This document shows, piece after piece, positions 1-12,802 of a stretch of 64,000 nt of DNA; position 1 is the first letter of the stretch, and every line of letters begins with the position of its first letter. Position numbers and translations under genes: made by a program. A model generated the notes under the pieces. That model was given only the letters and a program-made list of their open reading frames with translations. It made no database searches and was not told the origin of the DNA. The stretch lies in assembly GCA_023052935.1 (NCBI GenBank), contig CM041294.1, positions 18,686,635 to 18,750,634 on the forward strand. The letters are read 5' to 3'. Origin of the DNA: Piezodorus guildinii (Eukaryota > Arthropoda > Insecta > Hemiptera > Pentatomidae).

Positions 1-1189
1 CAAGGAACGAGGTAAAGATTGAGAAGATAAAAAATAAGAAATTGAGGTAAATATTAATTAGATCAATAAAAAAGGATTTGTCGCTGGACACAGATAATAT
101 ATTATTATTGAAGTCACTGGAAATAATTATATTGTTATATGCTGAGACCAGTCAGACAAGGGATGATTGGAAGAGGTCATCAAATGGAACACAGAGAGAT
201 CAGTAGACAATGGGGTATAACAAGGGTGAGGAGATGGTTGAAATTTTCAACAAAAACATATCTTATGCGAGGAAAGGGATTAAGAGGCAACTTCAATTGA
301 ATTTAGACTTTCAGGCTATCATGAATATACCAACTCCACCTCCAATGCGATCAGATCGGTCAGAAAGAGTAATTTAGAAGGAAAACCTTAGAGAAGATAA
401 ATGGTTTTAACTATGTTTCGCATAAGGCTACTATGTGATAAAAATTGTCAAGGAAATACAGTTGAAATTCATCATAGTGGGCTTGGAGGGATTGTACATT
501 GATGTGACAGGAATTTAGGATATTAGTCATGATCGAGGTATTGAGAGGAGGAATGACTGAAAAAGGGATTAGGACTAAAGGACAGGATATAACAATGGCT
601 CATCAAGTACTCTTTTTTAGATTGAGAAAAATCGGAACTGTAAATAACATAAATAGGTTTAAATAAATAAATTTTAAAAAATCCAATGAAAATTATATGA
701 TAATTAAAAGAGGGAAAAACTATATGATAATAACCACTGGTAAAATATAATAATAAATAAAAATGAAATTCGCTCCAAATAAACAAATATATCTTCAATA
801 TAGAGTAAATAAATAAAATATCTTCAGTGCAAAAAAAATTTTTTTTTCATTTTAAAAATAAAAATACTGTCTCTCAAATAATAAAATAAATAAAAAGATG
901 CTAATACTGCTACATAAAAAAGGAAAATATTTTCAATAAAAACAACAAATATAAATACTGATGTTTGAACAATTTATTAGGTTAACCTTTGATATTGTGA
1001 AATGGAGCAAGTTACATAAAAGAAAATTTTAATTTAAACTGATAAAGAATATAAAATGAGGATAAATAGCAATATGCATGCAAATATAAGAAAATTGAAC
1101 TCTGAAGAAGAGGTAAACCTTAAAACTCAGGTTTTATTCCAAAAAGCATTGTAAATAATAATGAGATTTTTAAAAAAATTTCATTCATT
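1..1189. other. AT-rich intergenic DNA, no gene seen
   Basis: I find no reading frame with recognisable protein similarity, no splice-like exon structure and no repeat family shared with the rest of the window. Short open frames here are low-complexity and look like chance. Confidence 0.5.
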
Positions 1190-1194
1190 CTTCA

Positions 1195-1449
1195 TTCCAG
1201 TGTAGGCTCTGGGCCTTGGGGTGTAATCTCCTGGGAGATTTCACTCATGTTTCACGATGCATTTTCTAGTGTAGGGTCATCATTCCCTATACCTAATTTT
1301 GCGAGAGGCCACCATTTAGCTGACGGGTCTCACATACCCAGGGGGGAGAGAGGCTGTGAGTGAATCCCCATTTATTTACATTGTTATAAAAGTCCAACTG
1401 GGACTGGGATTTGAACTCACAACCTCTCCATTCAGCCACGGCTCCCCTC
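1195..1449 (-). repeat. Degenerate tRNA-derived SINE (type D)
   Basis: Read on the - strand the right end is tRNA-like: an A-box-like stretch (GTGGCTGAATGG) is followed by a B-box-like GAGTTCAAATCCC, then about 200 bp of body rich in TGGG/CCCA motifs. The A-to-B spacing is shorter than in a tRNA gene, so part of the tRNA head seems deleted. The + strand ends in an A run after 1450. No clear TSD was found. It could also be a decayed tRNA pseudogene with unrelated flank. Confidence 0.45.
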
Positions 1450-4400
1450 AGAAAAAAAAAAATTTAATGATCAGAATTACTTTTCATAGGAACTAATAAA
1501 TAACTCACCATGAAATACAATCTTTTAGCACAGAATATTGTAAAAATCCAATGTTAGAGTCAACAATACTTTTCAGGCATTATCAGCTTCTAGCATCCCA
1601 GGAATCAATTTTTTGGCTAAATCTCAGGTAATTGAATTCTACAAGAATTTGTTCCAAGAAAAAAAAAAAAAAAAAAAGTAGGAGGCTTTCTGCAGCATAA
1701 AATCCTGTTAGTAGAGAATGAGGCTCACCTTTGATTAGTTTTCTTTTAGTTTTCATCATTGTACTGATTTAGTAGAAATTCTATTCTTAAAAACTTACTG
1801 TTTTTTTTCCCCCCTTCACTGAATTTTCAAACATTAAATAATAATCATTTTCATAATAACTATCAGAAAATAAATGGCACAAAATAGTTGAATGTGATTT
1901 AATCGATTTTAGAGTTATGAAACATTAAATACTAGTGACAATTATGGCATAAAAATTATTTTTTTTTTTTGTTTTTAGAATGTATATATCTTAGTAAATT
2001 TTTTACCACTTAGACCAATAAAGTGCTCGCTCCAAGACCCAACCCTACTTTCACCTTGAATTTATTAAAATGTAAGTTATTTTTGTGTGATTGAAATGGT
2101 CTCTAACTAAATAATGGCCCAAAATAAACTTACTCCAGAACCGTCATTCAAAATACATAGTTTATATATTTTAATTAAGGATGACATTTACACTCAATGT
2201 TCTTTTATATTAATATCAATATCAATAAAAATCCATCCTTACCCAAAGACAAATCAGGCATATACAACTATCTTGGTATGCTTAGTACTAGTAAATTTGT
2301 TGTATATAATAACCATTTATGTATTTCAAATTCATATTAAGTAAAATTTAATTTATATCAATAATAATTAATTAAGAATCATTTAGTTATGCTCTTTTGA
2401 CATTGGTAGTTCTTTATCTTACTTTAAATGAAATGGTAAATCAGATTTTAGAATCTTAAAATTCCACTTATTTTTCCTTAATACACCAGCATTTCATGGA
2501 GTTGTCCATTTCAACCTAATGTTGGAAGGGAGTTGGAACGACAGGTATGTGTATATTTTAAAAAAAAAAATAAATATTTTTCCTTATTACACATTTGTTT
2601 ATTGACGTCCTACATGATAAACATAAGAGTTTTAATGAAAAATATACTGATATAAATATTGCTTTATCTTATAATATCAATAATCTTGATGGATGTTATC
2701 ATAGCTGGTTAGGTAATCACAATGAAGGTTCAATGATTATTAAATCTAAATTATATTTCCCTAAATGAAAATAATCAATGGTCAAAACTATAGAAAATAA
2801 TTTTCAGTAATTTGAAATATATAATTTTTAATTTAAAATGTTTTTTAATTTGATTAGATTTGCGGTAATATTAGAGCTACAGTAGTTTTTTAATTTGAAA
2901 ATAAATTTTATTCTGAGACAGCTGTCCCTTGGGATTGTTCTAAATGTACATTTCAGAATTAATCTTCTGGCGATAGAAATATTAGAAAAAGAAATATTTT
3001 ACTTTATATACACTTGATAGATAATAAAATGTATTATTAAATTGTTTATAAAATTTGTGATTTATAAGGTAAGTTTATAAAGGTAGCTTTCTTAAAAATA
3101 GTTTAAAAAAAAAACATTAACAAAAATGACGAACAATTGAGATAAAAATATTAAATAATTACAATAATTTTTGTTTTGTAATTGAACTGAAAGGTTTGTC
3201 TGGGTATAGAAGGAAGTTTTTGGAGGAGTTAGGAACTATATTTTTGAACATTATAACTAGTGATTGAAAAAAGTCAAAGTTCCCTGAGGATATAATGGGA
3301 CTCACCATGTTCAAAATTGGTCTTCTGATGTGGACCAAAGACCTTTACGAGCTATTTTTTTACCACTGCTATTCATCATTGGGTATAAATGTACAATTTT
3401 TTTTTTTCTAGGCAATCATAGAACTTCATAACAGGTTATGTTATAAAATAATAATCAGGGTATGATGTAAGATAATAAATTGGTGTCAACACAAAAAAAC
3501 ATAGTAAATTCAATACTTTTAAGTCGATTGCAAGATAGTTTAAATTTGAAGACCAGTTGTAATTAAACGTCCAACAACAATGAATAAGTCTCAAATAAAT
3601 GTCAATATTTTTAGAATATCTGAAATTATTCATTAGAAAATGCACCTTATTAGCAAAAATATGATCAGTTAAAAATTGACCCTATTGCACATCAGAAATT
3701 GATCTTTCAAAGACTGTAATTATTTTATTCTTGGATTTCCAATATCTACATATGATCATTATATTATAACTAAGAAGAGCTTAAATTAAATTAAAAGAAC
3801 ATCGGTTAAATACTAACAATCAAGCTCAACACTATAAAATTTTGAATATATATTCATAATATAATATATACAAATATAGTTGTTACACATTATGTACAAA
3901 ACTTACAATTAGAACTATTATTAAATGTGGACTATGCATTATACTATAGACGTAGAATATAATTATATATGTATAGAGTGATATATAATATAAGTAAAGA
4001 AAAATATGTAATAATAATAATAAATAGTAATATAATTATAGAATAATATGAATTTATATAATTTATTTACACAAATATAAATTTATAATCTAATAAAGAT
4101 ATTATGAATAATTATACATAATTATAATAGGTTGTTCATCACAACAAAGAATAAAAGAAATAAGTGTAAATAAACATTGAATGTTTATAATAACAGAACA
4201 AAAAATGACTCGTTATGAATTAGCAAAGAAAAATTAGATTATATAATCTATTTAAAAACTATTAATAAATATTATATAAATTATATATTATAAATATTAT
4301 TAGTAAATTTTATATAATAAAGTTAATAAACTATGGCTTGAATTCTCATTAACATTATTTTTAAAATAGTAATGTGTTAATAATTGGAAATAAATCATTT

Positions 4401-4770
4401 GATTTGGTGGGATATTGAGAAATTCTAACTTTAAATTTCAATAGTAAATCAGGACAATCGATACAGCTATTTAGAAAAAAAATGTTTCTTTTCTTCTAAT
4501 AGATAGCCAATAGACATAGACATCATTAGGAGAAATAGCAGTAAGCTATGTAATGGAAAAAAATGTGTGTGTTTAGAAAGTGATTATAAAAGTAATGATA
4601 AGGGGAACAAAACCACGAAACGTTGAAAAACAATGTAATAGATATTGAAGAAAAATCAATTTTTTAAGAAAAGGAAGTTATTGAGTTCTTATTTAAATAT
4701 GAAAAAAAAAAAAGTTGAATATTGAAAGAAATTCTGATGTTTTTTAATTTAATGTTGGTAAATTTAGGTC
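1450..4770. other. AT-rich intergenic DNA, no gene seen
   Basis: About 3.3 kb of very AT-rich sequence with A/T homopolymer runs and simple ATA/TAA stretches, for example around 3840-4330. No coding region or recognisable repeat could be supported. Confidence 0.5.
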
Positions 4771-4864
4771 ATTTATGATACTTTCTTTAATAGTCCAGTT
4801 TTTCAAAATCAATCATTTGTTTGAATGCTATGGTTTGTGCTGAGCAGTTTCTAATAAGTCAAAG

Positions 4865-5455
4865 TGTACCTTAGGGTTCCAATTTGTGTTCACTTTTATT
4901 TAACCTCTTCTTTAATGAAATTGGTAAAATATTCACAGATATCAATTGTTTAATTTTTTCTGATTATTTAAATTCGTTTAAAGTAATTAACAACCTAAGA
5001 GATGCTTTAATTGTTCAAATAAATCTTAATCATCTATTCACATAGTGCAATAACCATGATTTACATTTGAACATAAAAAAAAAATGCAGCTGCATTTCAG
5101 TCAGTAGATCATTCCAAAATCAATAAAATTTCAATATACAATAAAAAATAAAACAACAACCAAGTTTGTTTTGTCAGTTATCTAGGAGTTTTATTTAATT
5201 CAAAGATGTTATTTAAATGGCGATGATTTTTGTCATTTAAATGCAGCAAGAAGGATGCTTGGCTTTATTAATAAATCTACCAAATCATTTTCCAACATCA
5301 AAGTCGTTTATTTTTCTGAAGTCAGAAGTAGACTAGAGTACATGTCATCCTATTTACAAAACCCACTGGGTCATTCCATGCAAATTCATTCAGAAATTTT
5401 AGTAGCTCAGATTTTCATGAAATTTAGCACAATGTACCTTTCATGTAGTTAGGAT
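4865..5455 (+). pseudogene. Decayed non-LTR reverse transcriptase
   Basis: Conceptual translation, allowing stops and frameshifts, follows an RT order: a relic of the GVPQGS.LGPLLF motif near 4870-4900 (read as GSNLCSLLFNLFFNE), then a site where the YADD catalytic box should be but which reads FSDY, then an LGVLF-like thumb segment near 5185, and finally a stretch resembling RMLGF..(S/R)TK.F..(8-10 residues)..YF..VRSRLEY at 5250-5345. This is known RT thumb and connection sequence of RTE/CR1-like elements. The missing DD and many stops show it is long dead. Clade is unassigned. Confidence 0.55.
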
Positions 5456-6860
5456 GATACACAATGGTTTAGTTATCTATCTTGAATAGTTTTCAATTTA
5501 GAGCCACCCAAATTTTGCCATTTTCATAACCTCGGCACACCCAGAGAAGCTGGCTTACTCAATGAAATAAAATTGTACTATTGTTATTTTTTAATCAAAC
5601 AGTATGAAAAATTCAGATAACATAAAGGAACCTTTGGTTATTAATCTTTGATAAATAAAGAATCAGCGAATTAGATATGCTAATGATGATGGCTCCCCAA
5701 TTTGAGATCTAAACAGTTATCAAATATTAAGTGACATTAAGCAAATATTAACTAACGTTAATATCCAGTTTTATGAGGACATTATGATTCGTTGATTCTT
5801 TATTTTATTTCTATAAATACAAATAAATACAAAATAGCTCAATTTTTTTTTTTAATTTAACATTTTAATACAATAATAAATAATAATAACAAAAGAGGTT
5901 AACCTAGATTTGACCTGTTGTAGGAACATTATGGACCAGTGCATCCTACTGTAGTCTGTATACTACATCGTGCCAAATACAAAGTTGAAAGAAATTCTTC
6001 GCTTTACAAATTTTATTCGAAGACTTTTCAGGTGTTTAGTTACAACTGTTCTTGAAAATTCAAGTTATTTATCAATGGCATGAACATATCTAATATTTTG
6101 CATTTATATTTTTAGAAGTTGGGAGTCCTTGCCATTAAAATAATGGAATGAAGGGATCCGCGATTTTTTTTTTTTTTTTTTTTTTGGAACCACTTTTACA
6201 GATAATGAATTAAAATAATACTTTTTAAAAAAGCTATTTAACTTTTTGCCACTTTTGTTTCATATATATTTTAACTTATTTACAATTTCCAGTAAATGAC
6301 TAAACCATGCTGATTCAGATACAATAGCAAATAAAATAAATATCATAAATGGTTTTGATGGGATTGTTAAAATTTTCATAAAATGCAATCGCTCAGATTA
6401 TTCTTTTCTTCTAAGTATTATTCTTATTCACACAGAGCTTGGGAAATAATGTAAACTGTATTGAAAAATATTCATATGGAGTTAAATATCTCTAAAGCAC
6501 ATTAATATGGTATTTACAATGATAATAATGATTGTTTTTATAAACCTTATACTTGCTGGAAAATCGGGTTTATCGGATTTTTTTTTTTTTAAATATTTAA
6601 ATTTTCACTGAATTTAATGTTATACGAGTGTTATGTGTTATATATATGTTTGTATTAATAGAATTCTAACTTTTTATCATTGCCTTATGAATTACGTCAC
6701 AACCTCAAGAGTGTTTTTAATGTAAATATTTGTCTTTTTTTATCGCTGTTTACCTAAGTCGGGTACTTTGGTCACGCACTAGTTAATGCACATAGTATTG
6801 AATTAATTTTTAAAAATAAAATAAAATAAAATAATAATAATAGTATTAAAGGATAATCCT
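5456..6860. other. AT-rich intergenic DNA, no gene seen
   Basis: No supported gene. It holds a 23-base T run near 6163-6185 and other A/T homopolymers. No family shared with other parts of the window was recognised. Confidence 0.45.
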
Positions 6861-6876
6861 AAGCCTGACAATATGA

Positions 6877-7076
6877 GGAGCATGCTTGGAAGACGTTTTT
6901 CGAAAAAGGCTAGACGAGATTTGTCCATCAGGAGTGATAATCATTTGGGAGAATTGTTACTACAAAATGGAATCTATCCTGTGGCATCTCAAATATATAA
7001 GAGTAGGGGACGGACAACAAAACCTCAGTTCTGTACTGATTGTCAAAGCAACCACAGGAGCAGATCCTCATTACAA
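6877..7076 (+). CDS. Possible orphan exon of unknown protein
   Basis: A frame free of stops from 6877 to 7079 is noticeably less AT-rich than its surroundings and reads as an ordinary mixed-composition protein (…RKRLDEICPSG…WENCYYKMESILWHLKY…SSVLIVKATTGAD…). It runs into a good splice donor, CAA|GTAAGG, at 7077. The acceptor side is weak: there is no clear pyrimidine tract before 6877. I do not recognise the protein. It may be an exon of an unrecognised host gene, a transposon piece, or chance. Confidence 0.25.
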
Positions 7077-7099
7077 GTAAGGTCTCACAATTTTAATGT

Positions 7100-8172
7100 T
7101 GATCGTTAACATTTATTACCATTTAATAATGTTGAAACATGACCTTAACTATTGCAAATTGTTTATGATAGACATTAGTCATTGTAAAATGTATTCCTAT
7201 CTTTCTAATTGATGCAATAAATGAGACCGTAAATTCATACAAAAAGAAATTAAAAAAAGGATATTCCTCTTTCAGGCTATTTCATATCTCTTTGTATCGC
7301 TTTGTTCTATTTATATGTACTTATGTAAGGAGTGCATAACCTGACAAGATAGCTGTATCGTAATTTATAAACAATATAAGAGGTTCTAACTGCTGTAAAT
7401 GTGCGACATTTTTTTAATTTTTTTTTTATACAATTAGCAATATGGGTCGGCCTTTTAAATCCTGAAAGAATAAATTATTTGCTTCATTTGTTGAGAAAGC
7501 TCTTTTATTATAATGATTTTTAATCTCGAAAAAATATTTGAATGAATCAGTGATACATCAGATTTATCACTGAATTACCATTGGAACCGGAAGGTCCTGT
7601 CATTTTACCAATAATTACTGAAAGAAAGAATCAAGTTACTGAAAAATATGTGTATCCACCGCTTTGGTATTGCATATTATTATTAAATAATTTTAATATA
7701 TTAAAAAACACTGTATATATGTGTGTGTGTGTATGTATATGTATATATAGTGCACATATGACAGGATTTAATACCAACCACTACTAGTTTGGCTTCTACC
7801 GGAAAAAAATAATAAATCAGATTCAAATTAATAAATAAAAAAATTTACAGATGAACGAATAAGGTTGTGAATAAACATTTTATTACAAAAACAAAATGTA
7901 ATGCTTTATGTTTAACATACAAAAGGGTTTCAGAGCAATAATAATACACTATAAAATAAGATAAGTTGTATGTAAAAAATTGTATATCATTTTAATTTGT
8001 TGAGTTAATTGATGAAAATTCGTTAAAAACTATGTCAATTCTTCTATTATTTGATTTATACGAACAAAGACTAATTCTTCGAAATTTCGTTGGTGGAGGC
8101 CATATCTCGTATATTTATATCTATTTTAGGAGTGCCGCCAGAAGATCCCACTGACATCAAAAGCCAAATACT
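7100..8172. other. AT-rich intergenic DNA, no gene seen
   Basis: Contains a short TG/TA microsatellite near 7715-7750 and otherwise plain AT-rich DNA. No supported gene. Confidence 0.45.
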
Positions 8173-8660
8173 TATTTTAACCTTAATATTTTTGATCGTG
8201 CAATAAGCTTAGAGGAGGGGAAGTTGTCTATTTTTATTTTTTAGTTCAGCGCTTTTTATCATATTTATACATTTATTAATTAAATACAACTTGTTCTTGG
8301 CATATTTCCAAGATGCTTCCAAATCGCGAATCTGTTGAAAGGAATCGTTTGTTATTCATAATTAATCAGATGTCCATCCATTTTGATCCATGAACACAAA
8401 TCATAATCTAAATAAGATTGCATATATGTAATTTGTTCAGTTTGATTATTTTGTACATCCTTCAACGATCTCCATGAAAAAGGTTTTGTATTATTATCAT
8501 TGACAAAGTTTTACAAAAATTACATGAGTAACCCGTCGAGTTTGTTTTTTGGGCTTTTAAAGATTTCAACCAATCGCCCAGCACAATCTTAATCTTTCCT
8601 TACACAGTGTTTGAAATCACTTTATATAAAGAAGTCGGTCGTTAAAAAACAAAACGAATA
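8173..8660 (+). repeat. Left arm of a large inverted repeat (fold-back)
   Basis: This roughly 490-bp segment is repeated in reverse complement at 8981-9477. The outer ends pair (TATTTTAACC against GGTTAAAATA) and the match continues through landmarks such as the GATCGTGCAATAAGCTT block, GAACAAG, TCCATGAAAAAGG and GTGTTTGAAATCACTTTATA to the inner end around GGTCGTTAAAAAACAAAACG. Differences are scattered single bases and small indels. No reading frame of note lies in it, so it fits a fold-back or long-TIR non-autonomous DNA element, or a local inverted duplication. Confidence 0.85.
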
Positions 8661-8980
8661 AAATATATTTTAAATATGACATGATATTTAATGATTAAAA
8701 TATTGACGTATTTCTTTTCATTAGATATTATCAATTAAAATGGCTGCAATCAATATTCTCTCATAAATATCAGTTCTTTTTATCTTATCGTTTATTTATT
8801 TATTTCGTATCTTCCGATCTGTCCATGCATTTCATTCATGAAATCAACACGCTAAAAAGGGAAAAAATATTTGTTCGCACATTATGAACTGTAGAGTTTT
8901 ATATAAGTATTTTATCTCTGTCACAAATATTTGTGAACTAAAATCATGGATGCACCATTTTAGTTCACAAATATACTTCA
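8661..8980. repeat. Spacer of the fold-back element, with internal hairpin
   Basis: The 320-bp loop between the arms contains a smaller hairpin near 8929-8973: ATTTGTGAACTAAAAT, a 12-base loop, then ATTTTAGTTCACAAAT. It also contains about 120 bp (8812-8930, from CCGATCTGTCCATGCATTTC to TTTTATCTCTGTCACA) that recurs at 10324-10770, where a SINE interrupts it. So the spacer carries a second small mobile or repeated unit. Confidence 0.7.
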
Positions 8981-9477
8981 TTCATTTTGTTTTGTAACGA
9001 CCGACTTCATTATATAAAGTGATTTCAAACACTGTGTAAGGAAAGATTAAGATTGTGCTGAGCGATTGGTTGAAATTTTTAAAAGCCCAAAAAACAAACG
9101 ACGAGTTACTCGTGTATTCATTTATTATTATTTTTGTGAAACTTTGTCAATGATAATAATACAAAACCTTTTTCATGGAGATCGTTGAAGGATGGACAAA
9201 ATAATCAAACTGAAGAAATTACAGATATGCAATCTTATTTAGATTATGATTTCTGTTCATGGATCAAAAAGGATGGACATCTGATTAATTATAAATAACA
9301 AACGATTCCTTTCAACAGATACGCGATTTGGAAGCGTCTTGGAAATATGCCAAGAACAAGTTGTATTTAATTAATAAATGTATAAATATGATAAAAAGCG
9401 CTAAACTAAAAAATAAAAATATAAAACTTCCCCTCCTCTAAGCTTATTGCACGATCAAAAATATTAAGGTTAAAATA
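8981..9477 (-). repeat. Right arm of the large inverted repeat
   Basis: Reverse complement of 8173-8660. Just outside it (9474-9505) the spacer motif AACTAAAATCATGGATGCAC appears again, as at 8936-8957, so the outer right flank and the spacer share sequence. A transcript crossing both arms would fold into a nearly 500-bp double-stranded stem. Confidence 0.85.
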
Positions 9478-9910
9478 TTTGTAAACTAAAATCATGGATG
9501 CACCTATCACAGAGATGCATTTGGAGGCCATAAGATATTAAATTTTATCATTGTTTGTATAATGGACTATTCATATACAGAGGATAATATAAACAGTTTT
9601 TATTTTTTAGCCTTTTATTTAAGCGGGAAGATATTATATTTTATCTCAATGAAGGAAGTAGTTAAAAACGTCATTTACACATAATTATGATAAAATTGGA
9701 AAATTATAATGTAAACAGAAGTAATGTTCATCTTTAAATCTTTAGATAATTTCTTCGTATTAGCCTTGAGTGAGGTAGATTGTTTTCTTTTCAATAAGAA
9801 TCATTAGCACCTAACCGTTATTTGTTCGGAATTATTATATAAACATTTCCTTGAGAAAATATCATCTTGCTAAAGTACTTTTCAACTATAGAGACTAACA
9901 AATAATAATA

Positions 9911-11184
9911 AATCTGGTGCGCGCAACACACGACTTTCACTTACCTCCGTTATTTATGTCAATCAAGGAATTTTTAAACAAATTTAGAAAGGAAAATAAA
10001 TTGTTAAAGAATTATTTACATCGGATTTTATTAGAAACATGTGTTTTATTAAATAACCTATTATATTATTATCTACTACAATAAGTTTGTTTTATCGGCT
10101 TTTTGTCACTCTCTGTTAACTTTTACCATAGTTTGTGTAAGATAATATTTTTTCTAAAATCTTTAGCATTCCTAAATGTATATTATACATGTTAATTACA
10201 AAAACTAATAATTGCATTAATAAAACATTTTTGCAGTTATCTCGTTTAGTTGGGTATCGAATTCGTTCAACTTATATATTTACCTGTATTTTAACAATGG
10301 TAATCAGATGACATATCGTCTGTCCGATCTGTCCATGCATTTCATTTATGAGAAAAAAAAAAAAAAAAAAAAAAAAAACCTGTACCACTACAATCCATGA
10401 AGGGTCTTGGGCTCAGTACATATAGAGATTCGTACTGTTTCTAGGCCAACGGCAGTGCAATGAGGTGATTAGGCCTTAATCACGCTCAGCCGCCAGGTTT
10501 TTCCCCAATTAGTTTGGGTACCCACTTTATAGAGGCTGGGTCTGCCCCAGGAGGGTCTCCATACCCTAGGGTCGCCCCCCGACTGAATTAACAGAATAAA
10601 TAATATTTCTGCCACAGCCGGGATTCGAACCCAGGACCCGGAGCACAGCAGACTAGTGCTCTATCCACTAGACCACGCCGCTCCCCTTCATTTATGAAAA
10701 AGGGAAAAAATATTTGTCGGCAAATTAGGACCTGTAAAGTTTTATGTAAGTATTTTATCTCTGTCACATATATTTCTGATTATATCGCATAGTCAATTTC
10801 ATAAAAACTACAATATTAAAAGGTACTATAGAGGAAGAAATTTTGAAATATCGGTATTTAAGCCCTGTCAGACTATTTCAATCTGAATGAAACCTACATC
10901 ATATCTAAGCCCATTAAATTTTACATCAACATATTGAGTTTAATCAAAAATGTTAGAGCCGTTTTTGAGAAAATCGTAAAAAGGTGCAAAATGCATGGTA
11001 TAAAGTGGCTATTCTGGTCAGACGATTTTGATGAATAAGTTGCTGTAACCTCTCGGGCGTATAGCTGTCTTTAATATGAATTTTCAGTTCCGCACGACTT
11101 TTTGTTCTTGCGATAGACTTCGGAAATTTTCACGATCGCAATACTTTCCCTTATTATATATTTCATACATAGGTAAGTGAAAGT
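9911..11184 (-). mobile_element. HINE-like (Helentron-type) non-autonomous element, copy 1
   Basis: Family of about 0.83-0.95 kb. Read on the - strand it starts ACTTTCACTTACCTATAT…, has a block near GGTGCAAAATGCATGGTAT, and ends AGGTAAGTGAAAGT followed by GTGTGTTGCGCGCACCAGA and a T run. The two subterminal inverted repeats, a microsatellite-prone core (absent in this copy) and a short GC-rich hairpin at one end are the known architecture of Helentron-associated elements, though I cannot confirm the superfamily. This copy is longer because a repeat unit (about 10300-10770) carrying a SINE is inserted in it. No coding capacity. Confidence 0.6.
10352..10686 (-). repeat. tRNA-derived SINE (type B), complete, TSD
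   Basis: On the - strand the head begins GGGGAGCGGCGTGGTCTAGTGG, an A box, and has the B box GGTTCGAATCCC, both as in a tRNA gene. The acceptor stem does not pair, so it is not a working tRNA. The body runs through a CTGGGTCTGCCCC block to a homopolymer tail at 10352-10378. Flanking direct repeats TTCATTTATGA (10341-10351 and 10687-10697) are an 11-bp TSD. It sits within the repeat unit inside HINE-like copy 1. Confidence 0.85.
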
Positions 11185-11189
11185 TAAAA

Positions 11190-11698
11190 ATACGTAGTTC
11201 TGCTGGCGTTAAAAAAATTCTTAACCCACTAACAATACCAGAATTCAAAAGGCGCTTTTAAGTCGCGTTTTTTTTATTCTTTCGATGATTTCAGCAATCC
11301 ACTGTTTCATAGTACCAAACACCTCGGAAACTAATGAATGAAAACAGAATTACCCTCGAGGAAAGTTCTAATTTTGACAACAATCTTTAAATACCTCAAC
11401 AGAAAGGTATCTTACAATTTACCTAGGATAAAGAAGAAAAATAAGTCATAGTAAAGAATTTAGAAAAGTGATGTGAGGATCTAAACAACGAATAACTGAC
11501 GTATAATTCTCAAAAAGGTCTTATCTAACCCATATCCAAGAACTAAAATTTCTCACGAGATCCGCGAGTTTTAGAAAATAAAAATGTTAGGCGGATATAA
11601 AGTAAAATTGATTGTTTTTTACTGCTGTGGCATAATCGTTAAACAACGTCTCGTTGACCATGTTAATAATGAAACATATGTGTATGCATACATACTTA

Positions 11699-11761
<63 letters not shown>

Positions 11762-12140
11762 AGATCGATTGAGCTCTATGGACAGATAAAGGATTTATCT
11801 CTGTAGTTGGACCAGAGCGAAGGTTCCGACAAGCCTTGGCTAGCAATCGCTATATGATTTTGTAATACATTGTGGTTTCAGCACAATTTTTATTATTTAC
11901 ATTCAGTAATATTTGCATACACGAAGGTTTTATACAAATTTCAGAACCTAATTTATCATATTATACACTAGAAAAGTGAAGTCAATTGCAATAATATTTT
12001 TCAAGTTCTAAAAGAGATTATATTAAATTTAACTAATAAGAAAAACGTTGGAACGCCATATAAGAAATGGTAGAAGGACTTTAGTATTAGCACTAGAAAC
12101 AATTTTATTTAACAAGTGTCAGCAAGTAATTTTAATGATT
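11190..12140. other. Intergenic DNA with long (TA)n tract
   Basis: No gene seen. A (TA)n microsatellite of about 55 bp lies at 11702-11756. The remainder is unremarkable AT-rich sequence. Confidence 0.5.
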
Positions 12141-12151
12141 TATTCTGAAGA

Positions 12152-12673
12152 GTCATACGTGCCCAGATCTGTTATGCATCGCCCGTCTGGAGCTCGACTA
12201 GCAATACCAATTATAAAAAAATAGAAACAATACAAAATACATGTATGCGAATCATCAAGAAGTACCCACAATATACTAAAATTTCAAAAATGCTCTTTGA
12301 ACTAAATCTCCCAACATTAAAACAGAATATCTACACAGTAACCAAAAACTATTTTGATAAAACCACAGCTTCTGAAAACCCATTAAAACTAGAAATTGGT
12401 AATTACAACAAAACATCACTAAAACGCTACACGCAAAAAAGAACCAAACATGTACTTTTAAACTAATATTGTAAATAATATTGTGTAGGTTTTTTTTTTT
12501 TTTGTGTTACTTTTCCTACTGTCTTAAACAAAATATTGTATAATTATTAGTAAATTCAAAGGATGATTGAAACTCTCTTATCATGAAAAAGGTCCACTGA
12601 AATCATGAAACCAAACATGTTTGTATTGAGTGTACAGTGTAAATATTATGTAAATAAATAAAGTTTCTTCTTC
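12152..12673 (+). mobile_element. 5'-truncated Jockey-like non-LTR retrotransposon with 11-bp TSD
   Basis: Flanked by direct repeats TATTCTGAAGA at 12141-12151 and 12674-12684. An open frame from the first base to the stop near 12466 encodes about 104 residues: YASPVW near the start, then ETIQNTCMRIIKKYPQYT, and a terminal GNYN…R.TKHVL stretch. This is the end of a Jockey-type ORF2 (known family pattern: fingers and thumb connection to the stop). The 3' UTR ends in TAAATAAATAAAG. Only the last half kilobase of the element was inserted; the intact frame suggests it is fairly young. Confidence 0.85.
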
Positions 12674-12684
12674 TATTCTGAAGA

Positions 12685-12743
12685 TGAGACGATAGGATAG
12701 GACTTCGAAACTTTATGTATAATTAATGTGATAATATATATAT

Positions 12744-12802
<59 letters not shown>

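Noticed and set aside
10616..10686. Functional tRNA gene on the - strand
   Set aside because: A and B boxes are good, but the acceptor stem does not pair and the sequence continues into a SINE body with tail and TSD.
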